Below are positions 19,052 through 27,368 of a stretch of DNA of 64,000 nt, in pieces. The number at the start of each line of letters is the position of its first letter. Position 1 is the first letter of the stretch. A model generated the notes under the pieces. That model saw only the letters and a program-made list of their open reading frames with translations, did not search any database and was not told the origin of the DNA. The DNA is from Mucilaginibacter sp. OK098. Lineage in GTDB: Bacteria > Bacteroidota > Bacteroidia > Sphingobacteriales > Sphingobacteriaceae. The position numbers were made by a program, and so were the translations under genes. The stretch lies in the NCBI RefSeq assembly GCF_900142915.1, contig NZ_FRCM01000002.1, positions 124,001 through 188,000 on the forward strand. The letters are read 5' to 3'.

Positions 19052-20101
19052 ATGAAAAAAATATTTTTTATTATACTGGCATTAACCTTTGGGCTGCTGT
19101 CTGCATGCAAAAAAGAACCGCATGTTACAGTTTCATCAAACATTGCAGCCCCGCTATTGACAAACCCGGCAGATGGATCATCAATAACTGTAACACCCCA
19201 GGATTCATTGCAATTAATGAGTGCTAAATGGCATAAGGCCAATTATGGAGTGGATGCCGTTGTAAGCTACTTTGTACAGGTTGATTTGGCTGGAAATAAC
19301 TTTTCAAAACATATTGTTATTGGTACTACCAACCAAGACTCGCTGTCATTAACCTACGGCAATTTAAATAACATGCTGATCAACCATCTGCACGCGCCTG
19401 CAAACGCTGCCTCAACCATTGAGGTTCGCACCGTTGCGGCTATTTACGGTAAAGATTCTGTGTACTCAAAACCGGTTAAAATAACCTTTACAACTTATAA
19501 AGAGCTGGCTCCCGATAAGCTGTATGTACCCGGCGCATACCAGGGTTGGAACCCGGGTGGTGCTTTAACTATTCCGGCAGTTACCACCTACACTTACGAA
19601 GGCTATATCTACATGGGTACTGCTGATTATTTCAAATTTACCAGCGCACCAGATTGGGGCCATATTAATTTTGGTGATGCAGGCGGCGGCAAACTAAGTA
19701 CCGACGGACAGGCAGGCGGCTTAAAAGTTGATGCAGCAGGTGTTTACAAACTGAATGCCGATATTAAAGGTTTAACCTATTCTGCCGCATTAATAAGCAC
19801 TTTCGGTATTATTGGTACCGCTACCCCGCAAGCATGGAATGCTTCAACAGCTATGACCTATGATGTGGCCAAAAATGTATGGAGCATAAAATTAGCGCTG
19901 GTACCCGGCGCTCTGAAATTCCGCGCAAATGATGCATGGGATATTAACTACGGTCCTGCAGATGCCAATGCGTTAACAGGCAAGCTTATTTTTAATGATC
20001 CGGGCGCAATTACCATCACTGATGCCGGTACTTATACCGTTACTCTTGATATGAGCCAGACTGCACAAAAAAATTACGCTTATACCATAGTCAAAAACTA
20101 A
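19052..20101 (+). CDS. susE: SusE/SusF-like outer-membrane starch-binding lipoprotein
   Basis: Accessory surface glycan-binding protein. Signal peptide with lipobox LSAC, Cys19. An N-terminal Ig-like SusE domain (SNIAAPLLTNPADGSSITVT, about 30-150) is followed by two starch-binding-type beta domains: one starts near LYVPGAYQGWNPG, the second near FGIIGTATPQAWNAST. The Trp residues in GWNPG and AWNA are typical of SusE/SusF carbohydrate modules. 349 residues is close to known SusE proteins. It lies 10 bp after SusD and 160 bp before the amylase start, with a hairpin between. It has no catalytic role. Confidence 0.88.
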   Translation: MKKIFFIILALTFGLLSACKKEPHVTVSSNIAAPLLTNPADGSSITVTPQDSLQLMSAKWHKANYGVDAVVSYFVQVDLAGNNFSKHIVIGTTNQDSLSLTYGNLNNMLINHLHAPANAASTIEVRTVAAIYGKDSVYSKPVKITFTTYKELAPDKLYVPGAYQGWNPGGALTIPAVTTYTYEGYIYMGTADYFKFTSAPDWGHINFGDAGGGKLSTDGQAGGLKVDAAGVYKLNADIKGLTYSAALISTFGIIGTATPQAWNASTAMTYDVAKNVWSIKLALVPGALKFRANDAWDINYGPADANALTGKLIFNDPGAITITDAGTYTVTLDMSQTAQKNYAYTIVKN

Positions 20102-20108
20102 TTTATAA

Positions 20109-20151
20109 AAAAGGGCCCCGGCTGCTATAAAATGCCGGTGGTTCTTTTTTA
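20109..20151 (+). terminator. Imperfect hairpin plus T-run between SusE-like and amylase genes
   Basis: GGGCCCCGGC and GCCGGTGGTT form a stem with one mismatch and two G-U pairs, followed by CTTTTTT. It could terminate or partly attenuate the susCDE transcript before the amylase gene. Confidence 0.55.
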
Positions 20152-20260
20152 AGCCATCTAAATGAAAAAGTATAGTTTGGCTGGTTACCGGTTTATCCCG
20201 GATTACATTCATTATTACAATAGGAACGTGAGCATGAGCATTTACAATTTAAAACAACAA

Positions 20261-21652
20261 ATGAACAGTTTAATAATTATTCTATTAACGGCTTTTTTGG
20301 GTACCGGCTGCGGCAAAAAGGACGTAACGCCAACCCAAACGGGCCCGGTTATAACAAAACCTACAGACACCTATAAAGACCCTGACGCCTACGGAACCCC
20401 TTTTACCGGGGTACCTGATACCAAAGACATTATCATGTACGAAGTTAACCTGCGGTCATTCAGCACCGCACATAGCTTTAAAGGTGTTCAGGATAGGCTC
20501 GATTCTATTAAAGCGCTTGGCGTTAATACCATTTGGCTGATGCCTACATATCCTGTTGGTCAGCTAAAATCTGCGGGCGGTCTTGGCTCGCCATATGCAG
20601 TTAAAGATTACAATGGCGTTAACACAGAGTTTGGAAACCTTGATGACCTGCGCACATTGATTGCCAATGCCCACAGCCGTAACATGGCTGTGATACTGGA
20701 TTGGGTTGCAGACCATACCTCGTGGGATAATGCATGGATCAACAACAAAGCCTGGTATAAGCAGGATGGGGCAGGTAATATTATTAGTCCGCCGGGCACG
20801 GGCTGGAATGATGTGGCAGCATTGGATTATACAAACAATGAAATGCGTACAGCCATGATCCGCGCTATGAAATACTGGGTGCTAACCGCCAATGTTGACG
20901 GTTACCGTTGTGACGCTACTGATTTTGTGCCAGACGACTTTTGGAAACAAACGCTGGATACCCTGCACAAATTCACCAACCGCAAGCTTATATTATTAGC
21001 CGAAGGCGTAAAAAAAGAAATGTTTACCAGTGGCTTTCAAATAACCTACGCTTTTGATTTTTACAGTTCATTGAAAGGTGTTTTTGCAGGCACAGCAGCC
21101 CCAAGCTCCTTATTTACCACCAATGCTAACGAGAATAGCACCCTTGCAAACGGAGGCTCTAAATTAAGATACAGCACCAATCATGATGTTACATCCAGCG
21201 ATGGTGCTACCGTTACTATTTATAATGGCAAACAGGGTGCCCTGGCGGCTTTTGTACTGGCTGCTTATATGAATGGGGTGCCGTTAATTTATACCGGCCA
21301 GGAAGTTGGCAGCCCCAAACAGATCAGCATTTTTAATGATGACCCTATTGACTGGAGCACCAACCCGGATATGACGGCGGCATACAAAAAGATCATTGCA
21401 TTCCGTACGGCACATGAGGCTGTAAAAATAGGCTCATTAACAACTTACAACGATAGTAACGTAATAGCTTTCGAAAAGAAATCAGGTGCTGATGATGTAT
21501 TGGTACTGGTAAATGCAAAAAACAGTCCGGTTGATTTTACAGTGCCTGCTGCCGTACAGGGCGCATGGACAAACGGATTAACAAATAACAGTTTAACGCT
21601 TTCAGGCAAGGTAACCATGCAGCCGTATGCGTACCTGGTTTTGAAAAAGTGA
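20261..21652 (+). CDS. GH13 alpha-amylase, outer-membrane lipoprotein (SusG-like role)
   Basis: Cuts alpha-1,4 bonds in starch or maltodextrin at the cell surface. All four GH13 regions are present: Asp147 in DWVADH, nucleophile Asp218 in DGYRCDATD, acid/base Glu248 in LLAEGVK and Asp309 in STNHDV. An upstream ATG at 20162 would add 33 residues and bury the export signal; the ATG at 20261 gives a proper lipoprotein signal with lipobox GTGC (Cys17), so it is preferred. 463 residues covers domains A, B and C with no extra carbohydrate-binding module. It is the last gene of the starch locus; no neopullulanase or alpha-glucosidase accompanies it here. Confidence 0.92.
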   Translation: MNSLIIILLTAFLGTGCGKKDVTPTQTGPVITKPTDTYKDPDAYGTPFTGVPDTKDIIMYEVNLRSFSTAHSFKGVQDRLDSIKALGVNTIWLMPTYPVGQLKSAGGLGSPYAVKDYNGVNTEFGNLDDLRTLIANAHSRNMAVILDWVADHTSWDNAWINNKAWYKQDGAGNIISPPGTGWNDVAALDYTNNEMRTAMIRAMKYWVLTANVDGYRCDATDFVPDDFWKQTLDTLHKFTNRKLILLAEGVKKEMFTSGFQITYAFDFYSSLKGVFAGTAAPSSLFTTNANENSTLANGGSKLRYSTNHDVTSSDGATVTIYNGKQGALAAFVLAAYMNGVPLIYTGQEVGSPKQISIFNDDPIDWSTNPDMTAAYKKIIAFRTAHEAVKIGSLTTYNDSNVIAFEKKSGADDVLVLVNAKNSPVDFTVPAAVQGAWTNGLTNNSLTLSGKVTMQPYAYLVLKK

Positions 21653-21732
21653 TGTGCGGATGCGTGGATATGCAGATGTGCGGATGAATGAATTTGCAAA
21701 GATGTAATTGGTTAATGAATAATAAACATAAA

Positions 21733-21844
21733 CGTCATGCCGTCCGCCAACTGGTCGGATCGGCACCCCACAGGACAGGCCGCATGCAAGGTGTACACTT
21801 TTCAGATGAGGTGCTGATCCGACCAGTTGGCGGACAGCATGACG
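21733..21844. repeat. Intergenic inverted-repeat element (35-bp arms), related to 4297 element
   Basis: Arms 21733-21767 and 21810-21844 are inverted copies with 2 mismatches in 35, spaced 42 bp apart. The outer end CGTCATGC and inner end GCACC match the 4297 element while the core differs. It lies between convergent genes (amylase and helicase), where it may end transcription from both sides. Just before it, GATGTGCGGATG occurs twice 24 bp apart (21651 and 21675). Confidence 0.85.
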
Positions 21845-21923
21845 ATATTTTATAATAGAATTTAAGACTTTTCTCTCCGTACAATTGGTTTACAAGGGGC
21901 GGGAGCCCTCCCGCTTCCTTGTA

Positions 21924-23825
21924 TTAATTCATATACTCCCATGCACTCACGTACCCATTAACCCCTTCGGCATAGGCAATAAAATCCGCATAAAAAGGGA
22001 AGTTACCAAGGGTTGAACTATCGCCTATTACCACCAATTTTTTTCTGGCCCTTGTCATAGCTACATTCATCCGGCGGATATCCGACAGGAAACCTATCTC
22101 TCCCGTGGTATTGCTGCGCACCATGCTGATATAAACCACATCCCGCTCCTGCCCCTGGAAACTATCTATCGTGTTAACAGAAATTTTATCGGCATAAGGT
22201 TGCAATATGTCCGAACTTAACAACAGCTCCTTTAAAATACGGATCTGCTCTTTATAGGGTGATATAATAGCTACCGCCGGAAAGGTATCAAAAGTATATT
22301 CGGTATCTTCATGTGTGGTCAATTGCGTTAAATGCTTGATTAAAAATGCAGCTTCTTCTGGGTTAGTTGAACTGGTGCCTTCCAGCTTTTCATCAAAACC
22401 ACAACCTGCGGTATCAACAAAAGTCAAAGGCAGATCTCCCGCAAATAACAATTGATATGCTACAGCATCATTAGCCTTTAACCTGTTCCCATAAAATTCT
22501 TTTGATGAAAACCCCATAATGGTTTCGTTCATCCGATATTGTTCATCCAGCAATGTCACCGCTTCGGGATGCAGGGCAACACATTTTTCGAGCAGGGTTG
22601 TGCTTAGCCCTCCCCTGGCTGCCTCGTTTGATTTTATAGTGGGTGCAAGCTGAAAATGATCGCCCGCCATAATAACCTTTTGAGCTTTTAAAATAGGAAT
22701 CCAGCAGGCCGGTTCAAGTGCCTGTCCGGCTTCGTCAATTACTACTGTGCCAAACTTAACATTACGTACCGTGTAATGGCTTGAACCTACCAGCGTAGCG
22801 GCAATAACCTGTGCCTTTGCAACCAGGTCATCAATAATAAATTGTTCCGTTTTATCAACCTCCCGCATTATTTTGTGTGCCTCATCAAACAGCGCCTTGC
22901 GCTGGTCGCGTTCGGCTTTGCCAAAGCTGCGCTTGTATTTGTGCGCCATGTTTTTGTATTCAGATGCCTGTTTTTTCAGCTTCTTAACATCCTTCACGTA
23001 ACTATGCTCGGCCATTTTACTATCTAAAGTAAGTGACATCAATTTGTCCGACACCCTGGCCGGGTTACCTATCCGCAAAACGTTCAGGCCTTCATTGCTC
23101 AGCTTCTCGCTCAGCAAATCAACAGCGGTATTACTGGGGGCAACTACCAATACCTGCTCTTTATTTTGTGCGATGAGCGCCCTGATTGCCTGCACCAGCG
23201 TAGTAGTTTTCCCCGTTCCCGGCGGACCATGAACCACAGCCACATCCTCTGCAGAAAGGATCTTCTGCACCGCTGATCGCTGCGATAAATTCAACCCGTT
23301 TAAAGCAGGGGATTCTTTTATGTCTGCAAACGATGGCACATTTTCGCCAGTCAAAATATTAATTAAACGTCCTTCAGGTTTTTCTTTTAACAGCGATGCC
23401 TGTTTAATGGCATTCTGCATTTCATCATAGCTGTTGTTATCAAAAAGCAGTTCAACACCCAGCTTACCGTCATGTGCCCAATCGGGCAGCTCCTCGGTAA
23501 ACAAGGTTATTTTAAGCCGGTTACCGCCCTGGTAGGATACCGTTCCTTCCAACCTGTCCTTTTTAGGATCGTGGTTAGAAAACAATACTGCCGATGCTCC
23601 AAACCTAAACTGGTGACTAACATCCTGGTGCGTGGTACGCTCAACCTCAACGGATAAATAATCGCCACGGCTTGGCTCCGTGCCTCTTATGGCTATCGGG
23701 TACCAGGTTAATCCGTTGGCCCTGCGATCGGCCACGGATGATGTTTCAGTGAGTTTTAAATAGGCATTACGGTCTTCATCCCGTTCTATCTTTAACAGAT
23801 CAAGCAGCTTTTTAAAATAAGGCAT
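21924..23825 (-). CDS. SF1 DNA/RNA helicase, IGHMBP2/Upf1-like
   Basis: ATP-dependent superfamily 1 helicase of the AAA_11/AAA_12 type. Visible motifs: Walker A HGPPGTGKTTT near residue 200, motif II VIDEAGQALEPACW, motif III region MAGDHFQLAPT, motif IV-V pieces LLDEQYRMNE and NTIDSFQGQERDVVYISMVR, and motif VI RRMNVAMTRARKKLVVIGD. The N-terminal 190 residues form the usual beta-barrel/stalk region. A TTG at 23831 could add two residues; the ATG at 23825 is chosen. 633 residues is typical. Monocistronic; the cellular role is unknown, probably nucleic-acid maintenance. Confidence 0.9.
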   Translation of the reverse strand: MPYFKKLLDLLKIERDEDRNAYLKLTETSSVADRRANGLTWYPIAIRGTEPSRGDYLSVEVERTTHQDVSHQFRFGASAVLFSNHDPKKDRLEGTVSYQGGNRLKITLFTEELPDWAHDGKLGVELLFDNNSYDEMQNAIKQASLLKEKPEGRLINILTGENVPSFADIKESPALNGLNLSQRSAVQKILSAEDVAVVHGPPGTGKTTTLVQAIRALIAQNKEQVLVVAPSNTAVDLLSEKLSNEGLNVLRIGNPARVSDKLMSLTLDSKMAEHSYVKDVKKLKKQASEYKNMAHKYKRSFGKAERDQRKALFDEAHKIMREVDKTEQFIIDDLVAKAQVIAATLVGSSHYTVRNVKFGTVVIDEAGQALEPACWIPILKAQKVIMAGDHFQLAPTIKSNEAARGGLSTTLLEKCVALHPEAVTLLDEQYRMNETIMGFSSKEFYGNRLKANDAVAYQLLFAGDLPLTFVDTAGCGFDEKLEGTSSTNPEEAAFLIKHLTQLTTHEDTEYTFDTFPAVAIISPYKEQIRILKELLLSSDILQPYADKISVNTIDSFQGQERDVVYISMVRSNTTGEIGFLSDIRRMNVAMTRARKKLVVIGDSSTLGNFPFYADFIAYAEGVNGYVSAWEYMN

Positions 23826-23929
23826 GTGCAAAGATGGAATTTTTAAACAGCAGCGTAAATAAGTTTATGGCTTCTTATCTACTTTTTATAGTCGGCAATA
23901 CCTATAACACCCTTTTTGAGCTGTGACCA

Positions 23930-24150
23930 TAGGGTCTATGTCATTGGGTTAAGGGATATCACAAACGTGATGCTCCCCACAAACCTTTTAGCCCCCTCTA
24001 AATCGCCTCCGCTGGTTAGCGGAGAGACTTTAGCTTCGCCCGCGTCTATTTTTTTCAAGTCCTCCCTACCGGGGAGGATTTAGGTGGGGCTATTGTACAT
24101 TGCTATGTGGTTAGTTTATAGCCAATGTTAACTTAATGGCATGACCCATA
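23930..24150. repeat. MITE-like element, copy 1 (shorter, degenerate ends)
   Basis: Fills most of the 368-bp gap before the DUF2490 gene. It is homologous, in opposite orientation, to the element at 63307-63561: both contain ATCACAAACGTGAT-type ends, GCCCCCTCTAAATC, GACTTTAGCTTCGCCCGCGT and CTCCCTACCGGGGAGGATT. This copy lacks about 50 bp present in the other. Imperfect terminal inverted repeats lie at 23930-23953 and 24127-24150 (16 of 24 positions). There is no coding capacity. Two copies in one window suggest a dispersed family. Confidence 0.8.
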
Positions 24151-24193
24151 GAGCATTCTTTATTTTATAGGATTACTAACCTCTAAAAACCTA

Positions 24194-24910
24194 TTAATTT
24201 CCAAACCGGGTGTAAACAGCAAACTGCACCACATGATTAATGGTATAAGCCTCGGCCTGCTTAATATACTGGTTAAGGTAACCGGCTTCTACATCAACCA
24301 TTTTATTTAGGCGATATCCAAAAGCGGCATAGGCCCGGTTCTGATCAAACGTGTGCTTGTTTAGCTTATTCTTATTTTGAACATTGGCAAAAATCTCATT
24401 CTGCAAAGCCAGGAATGCCCCTTTGGTGAAAACAGCATCGTTGTTAAGCGGCATTACTCCTCTTGCAAAATACCTGAAACGCTGGGCAAAGAAATCCGGC
24501 TGCGTGTTTGTTTGCCCTAAAAAGCGCTGCTCTAAGCGGAACCGATGTGTTATGGTTGTATTGGTACCCACTTTGTTGGTAACAACAAACTGCTGAAAGA
24601 TCCGGCTTTCCGGCCTAAAAGTTTTAACATCGTTCACCCTGCCATTGGTAGCCACATAAGCATAGCCCAATGCGGCACTCTTATTTTTATCAAAATAATA
24701 ATTTACCGAGGGCCTTACTAAAATATGCTTTAAAAAATCGACATGATGTGCCGAGCGGAATTGTGCATCAAACGATGCTCCCCAATGATCAGAAAACTTT
24801 TGTGTGTGAAACCATGCCCCCCAGGTTGAAAATTCATTTGTTTGGGCCGATGCGATGCCTGAGATAATTAACTGAACAAAAATTAAGCATGATAACGCTT
24901 TTAATTTCAT
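24194..24910 (-). CDS. DUF2490 family outer-membrane beta-barrel protein
   Basis: 238-residue exported protein with a signal peptide ending ASAQ. It begins TNEFSTWGAWFHTQKFSDHWG and consists of alternating amphipathic strands (VRPSVNYYFDKNKSAALGY, HRFRLEQRFLGQ, VDVEAGYLNQYI) ending in an aromatic strand VQFAVYTRFGN, the pattern of DUF2490 proteins, predicted outer-membrane barrels of unknown function. It is isolated between two repeat elements, with no obvious operon partner. Confidence 0.85.
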   Translation of the reverse strand: MKLKALSCLIFVQLIISGIASAQTNEFSTWGAWFHTQKFSDHWGASFDAQFRSAHHVDFLKHILVRPSVNYYFDKNKSAALGYAYVATNGRVNDVKTFRPESRIFQQFVVTNKVGTNTTITHRFRLEQRFLGQTNTQPDFFAQRFRYFARGVMPLNNDAVFTKGAFLALQNEIFANVQNKNKLNKHTFDQNRAYAAFGYRLNKMVDVEAGYLNQYIKQAEAYTINHVVQFAVYTRFGN

Positions 24911-25076
24911 AATTTCCTTTTAGTGTATAGTCGAATTTTAACGGACTAAACTGAAATTAATTATCATGATTATATGCTTTTAGTTCTTTTTAGAAAAGTT
25001 TCTATGTGATGTACCATCAACATTTCTCTTTGTTATTCTCAAGTACAAACTCCTGGGAAAACTAAAAAAAAAAAAT

Positions 25077-25200
25077 ATGTCATTGCGATCCGCTGGCTAG
25101 CGGAGGGCAACCGCGCGCCATACACAACCGCCAGTGCAAGTTCTACACCTTTCTGTTCACTCTGTATAGCATGCGATTGCTTCGTTCCTCGCAATGACAT
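25077..25200. repeat. Intergenic element with 12-bp perfect inverted ends
   Basis: Ends ATGTCATTGCGA (25077-25088) and TCGCAATGACAT (25189-25200) are exact inverted copies. The right end continues as ATTGCTTCGTTCCTCGCAATGACA, a sequence type I recognise as a frequent intergenic repeat in Bacteroidetes. It occupies the 353-bp gap between the DUF2490 gene and the phosphomutase gene; an A-run (12 As) precedes it. Nothing else was seen in the gap. Confidence 0.75.
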
Positions 25201-25263
25201 GGTGGTTAATTAGTTTTAAAAAGAATCTGCAAAAGTAGCGCGAAAGCAGAATGACAAAGGTTT

Positions 25264-27000
25264 TTAAACACCCAGATCCTTCATTATAGCGCTAATCTTT
25301 TCATCCAGTTGCTTATCAGTATCATAATAAGCAGCTTTATTGGCAAGCTTACCATTAACACTGCAATAGAATTTAATCTTAGGTTCGGTACCTGACGGCC
25401 GTGCCGATATAATGCTGCCATCCTCGGTTATAAACTGCAGCACATCGCTTGTAGGCAGCTCCAGCTTTTTAGTGGTATTGGTTAGCAGATCAGTTTCCAC
25501 ACCTTTCTCATAATCTTTGAGCGTAGCAACTTTCGATCCCCCTAAAGTAGCCGGCGGATTGGTGCGGAATTTCTCCATCATTTCCTTGATCTCTTCGGCG
25601 CCTGTCTTTCCTTTTTTGGTTAGTGAGATCAATTTTTCTTTATAGAAACCGTACTGCACATAAGTATCAATCAAGGCTTCAAATAAGCTGCTGCCTTTGT
25701 CTTTATAGTAAGCCGTCATTTCAGCAATAAATGCGCTGCTTACTACCGCATCCTTATCCCGCACCAGCTCGCCAATCAGGTAGCCGTAGCTTTCTTCGCC
25801 GCCGCCTATAAAGGTTTGCTTGCCTTCAAATTTGGTCATCAGTTCGCCAATGTATTTAAAGCCGGTTAAGGTGTTGTAAAAAGTAACGTTCCTGGCTTTG
25901 GCAATTTGCTCAATCAGGTTGGTGGTAACAATGGTTTTAACAATATACTCTTTGCCGGTAAGCTTGCCTTTTTCTTCCCAGGCAGTTAACAGGTAGTTGA
26001 TCAGCATGGCGCCGGTTTGGTTACCATTCAGCAATATGAATTCGTTTTCAGTGTTCTTTACGGCAATCCCCACACGGTCGGCATCCGGGTCGGTGGCCAG
26101 TACCAGGTCGGCATCTGTTTCCTGCGCCTTTTTAAGGGCAAGCGTTAAAGCTTCTTTCTCTTCAGGGTTTGGATAAACCACCGTAGGGAAATTACCATCC
26201 GGCGTAGTTTGTTCATCAACCAATATCACATTCTCAAATCCAAAAAGCTTCAATGCCTGTGGTACCAAAGTTATCCCGGTTCCATGAATAGGCGAATAAA
26301 CAATCTTAAGATCCTTCTGGCGCTTTATGGCTTCTGGCGATACTGAAAGCTTTGTTATCTCATTAAGATATTGCGCATCAATCTCCTCGCCTATCTCTTC
26401 AATATTGGCATCAACCCGGTTAAATTTTATCTCATCAACACTGCTGATGGCTGCTACCTCATCCATCACCGCTTTATCCTCCGGCGATACAAACTGCCCG
26501 CCGTCTGCACCGTAAGCTTTGTAGCCATTGTATTCTTTCGGGTTGTGCGATGCGGTAAGCATCACCCCGCTTTTACAACCTAATACCCGCACCGCGAAAG
26601 AAAGCTCGGGCGTTGGGCGCAATGCCTTAAAAAAGTACACATAAATATCATTGGCAGAAAACACCTCGGCAGTAATGCGCGAAAACAGGTCGGCATTATT
26701 CCGGCTGTCATGCGCTATAGCAACTTTAATTTTCTCGCCGGGATAGCTTTTTTTAAGGTGATTGGCCAGGCCCTGTGTAGCAGCACCAATAGTATATTTA
26801 TTAATGCGGTTACTGCCGGGCCCCATAATTCCGCGCAAGCCACCGGTACCAAACTCAAGGTCGCGGTAAAATGAATCGGTTAGCTCCGTATATGATTTAT
26901 TATCCAATAAAGTCTGGATCTGTTGCTTAACGTCAGCGTCATAATTTCCCTTCAGCCATGCATTAGCTTTCTGAAGAATGGTGGGATCTAATTCCTGCAT
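25264..27000 (-). CDS. Phospho-sugar mutase (phosphoglucomutase/phosphomannomutase family)
   Basis: Cytoplasmic alpha-D-phosphohexomutase that interconverts sugar 1- and 6-phosphates, feeding glucose 1-phosphate into or out of glycolysis. All family signatures are visible: phosphoserine loop TASHNPKEYNGYK (Ser151), metal loop ATDPDADRVG, sugar-binding loop GGGEESYGY and phosphate-binding RPSGTEPKIKFY. 578 residues matches the longer PGM2-like bacterial type. It is monocistronic here and divergent from the TonB receptor gene. It could use products of the starch locus, but it is normally a housekeeping gene. Confidence 0.94.
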   Translation of the reverse strand: MQELDPTILQKANAWLKGNYDADVKQQIQTLLDNKSYTELTDSFYRDLEFGTGGLRGIMGPGSNRINKYTIGAATQGLANHLKKSYPGEKIKVAIAHDSRNNADLFSRITAEVFSANDIYVYFFKALRPTPELSFAVRVLGCKSGVMLTASHNPKEYNGYKAYGADGGQFVSPEDKAVMDEVAAISSVDEIKFNRVDANIEEIGEEIDAQYLNEITKLSVSPEAIKRQKDLKIVYSPIHGTGITLVPQALKLFGFENVILVDEQTTPDGNFPTVVYPNPEEKEALTLALKKAQETDADLVLATDPDADRVGIAVKNTENEFILLNGNQTGAMLINYLLTAWEEKGKLTGKEYIVKTIVTTNLIEQIAKARNVTFYNTLTGFKYIGELMTKFEGKQTFIGGGEESYGYLIGELVRDKDAVVSSAFIAEMTAYYKDKGSSLFEALIDTYVQYGFYKEKLISLTKKGKTGAEEIKEMMEKFRTNPPATLGGSKVATLKDYEKGVETDLLTNTTKKLELPTSDVLQFITEDGSIISARPSGTEPKIKFYCSVNGKLANKAAYYDTDKQLDEKISAIMKDLGV

Positions 27001-27368
27001 ATCAATATTTATATTTTCGGTTAATCGTTTTTTGGTGACAATTCAAATATGATAATAAAAAAGTATTTTAAACAGATGTTGTTTGCGGTAAGTGGAATTT
27101 ATTCTTCAGGGCATTAGTAGTTGTTGTAATATCATTATTGAGCGATTCGGGAAATATCTCAAAATATTTTCAAACCCATCGTAAGGTTTCCTCTTAAACC
27201 CCGACTAACTTCAAAAGCAACTAAAAACCTTTTGATCTTGTATAGTATTTAATTACTTATGCTAACATTGCACTAACAAATACATTTCATTTTATCGGCA
27301 TACTTAAAAATTAGTCTCTAAAGCTTTAAATATCGTTATACTTTTAAAAACATAATCAAAAACAACAT
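27001..27368. other. 368-bp divergent intergenic region
   Basis: Lies between the phosphomutase and TonB-receptor start codons. It is AT-rich in its right half and must hold both promoters. No clear TAnnTTTG box, repeat or RNA structure was seen. Confidence 0.5.

Noticed and set aside
20162..20260. N-terminal extension of the amylase from ATG 20162
   Set aside because: It would put 33 polar residues before the lipoprotein signal; ATG 20261 gives a standard lipobox.
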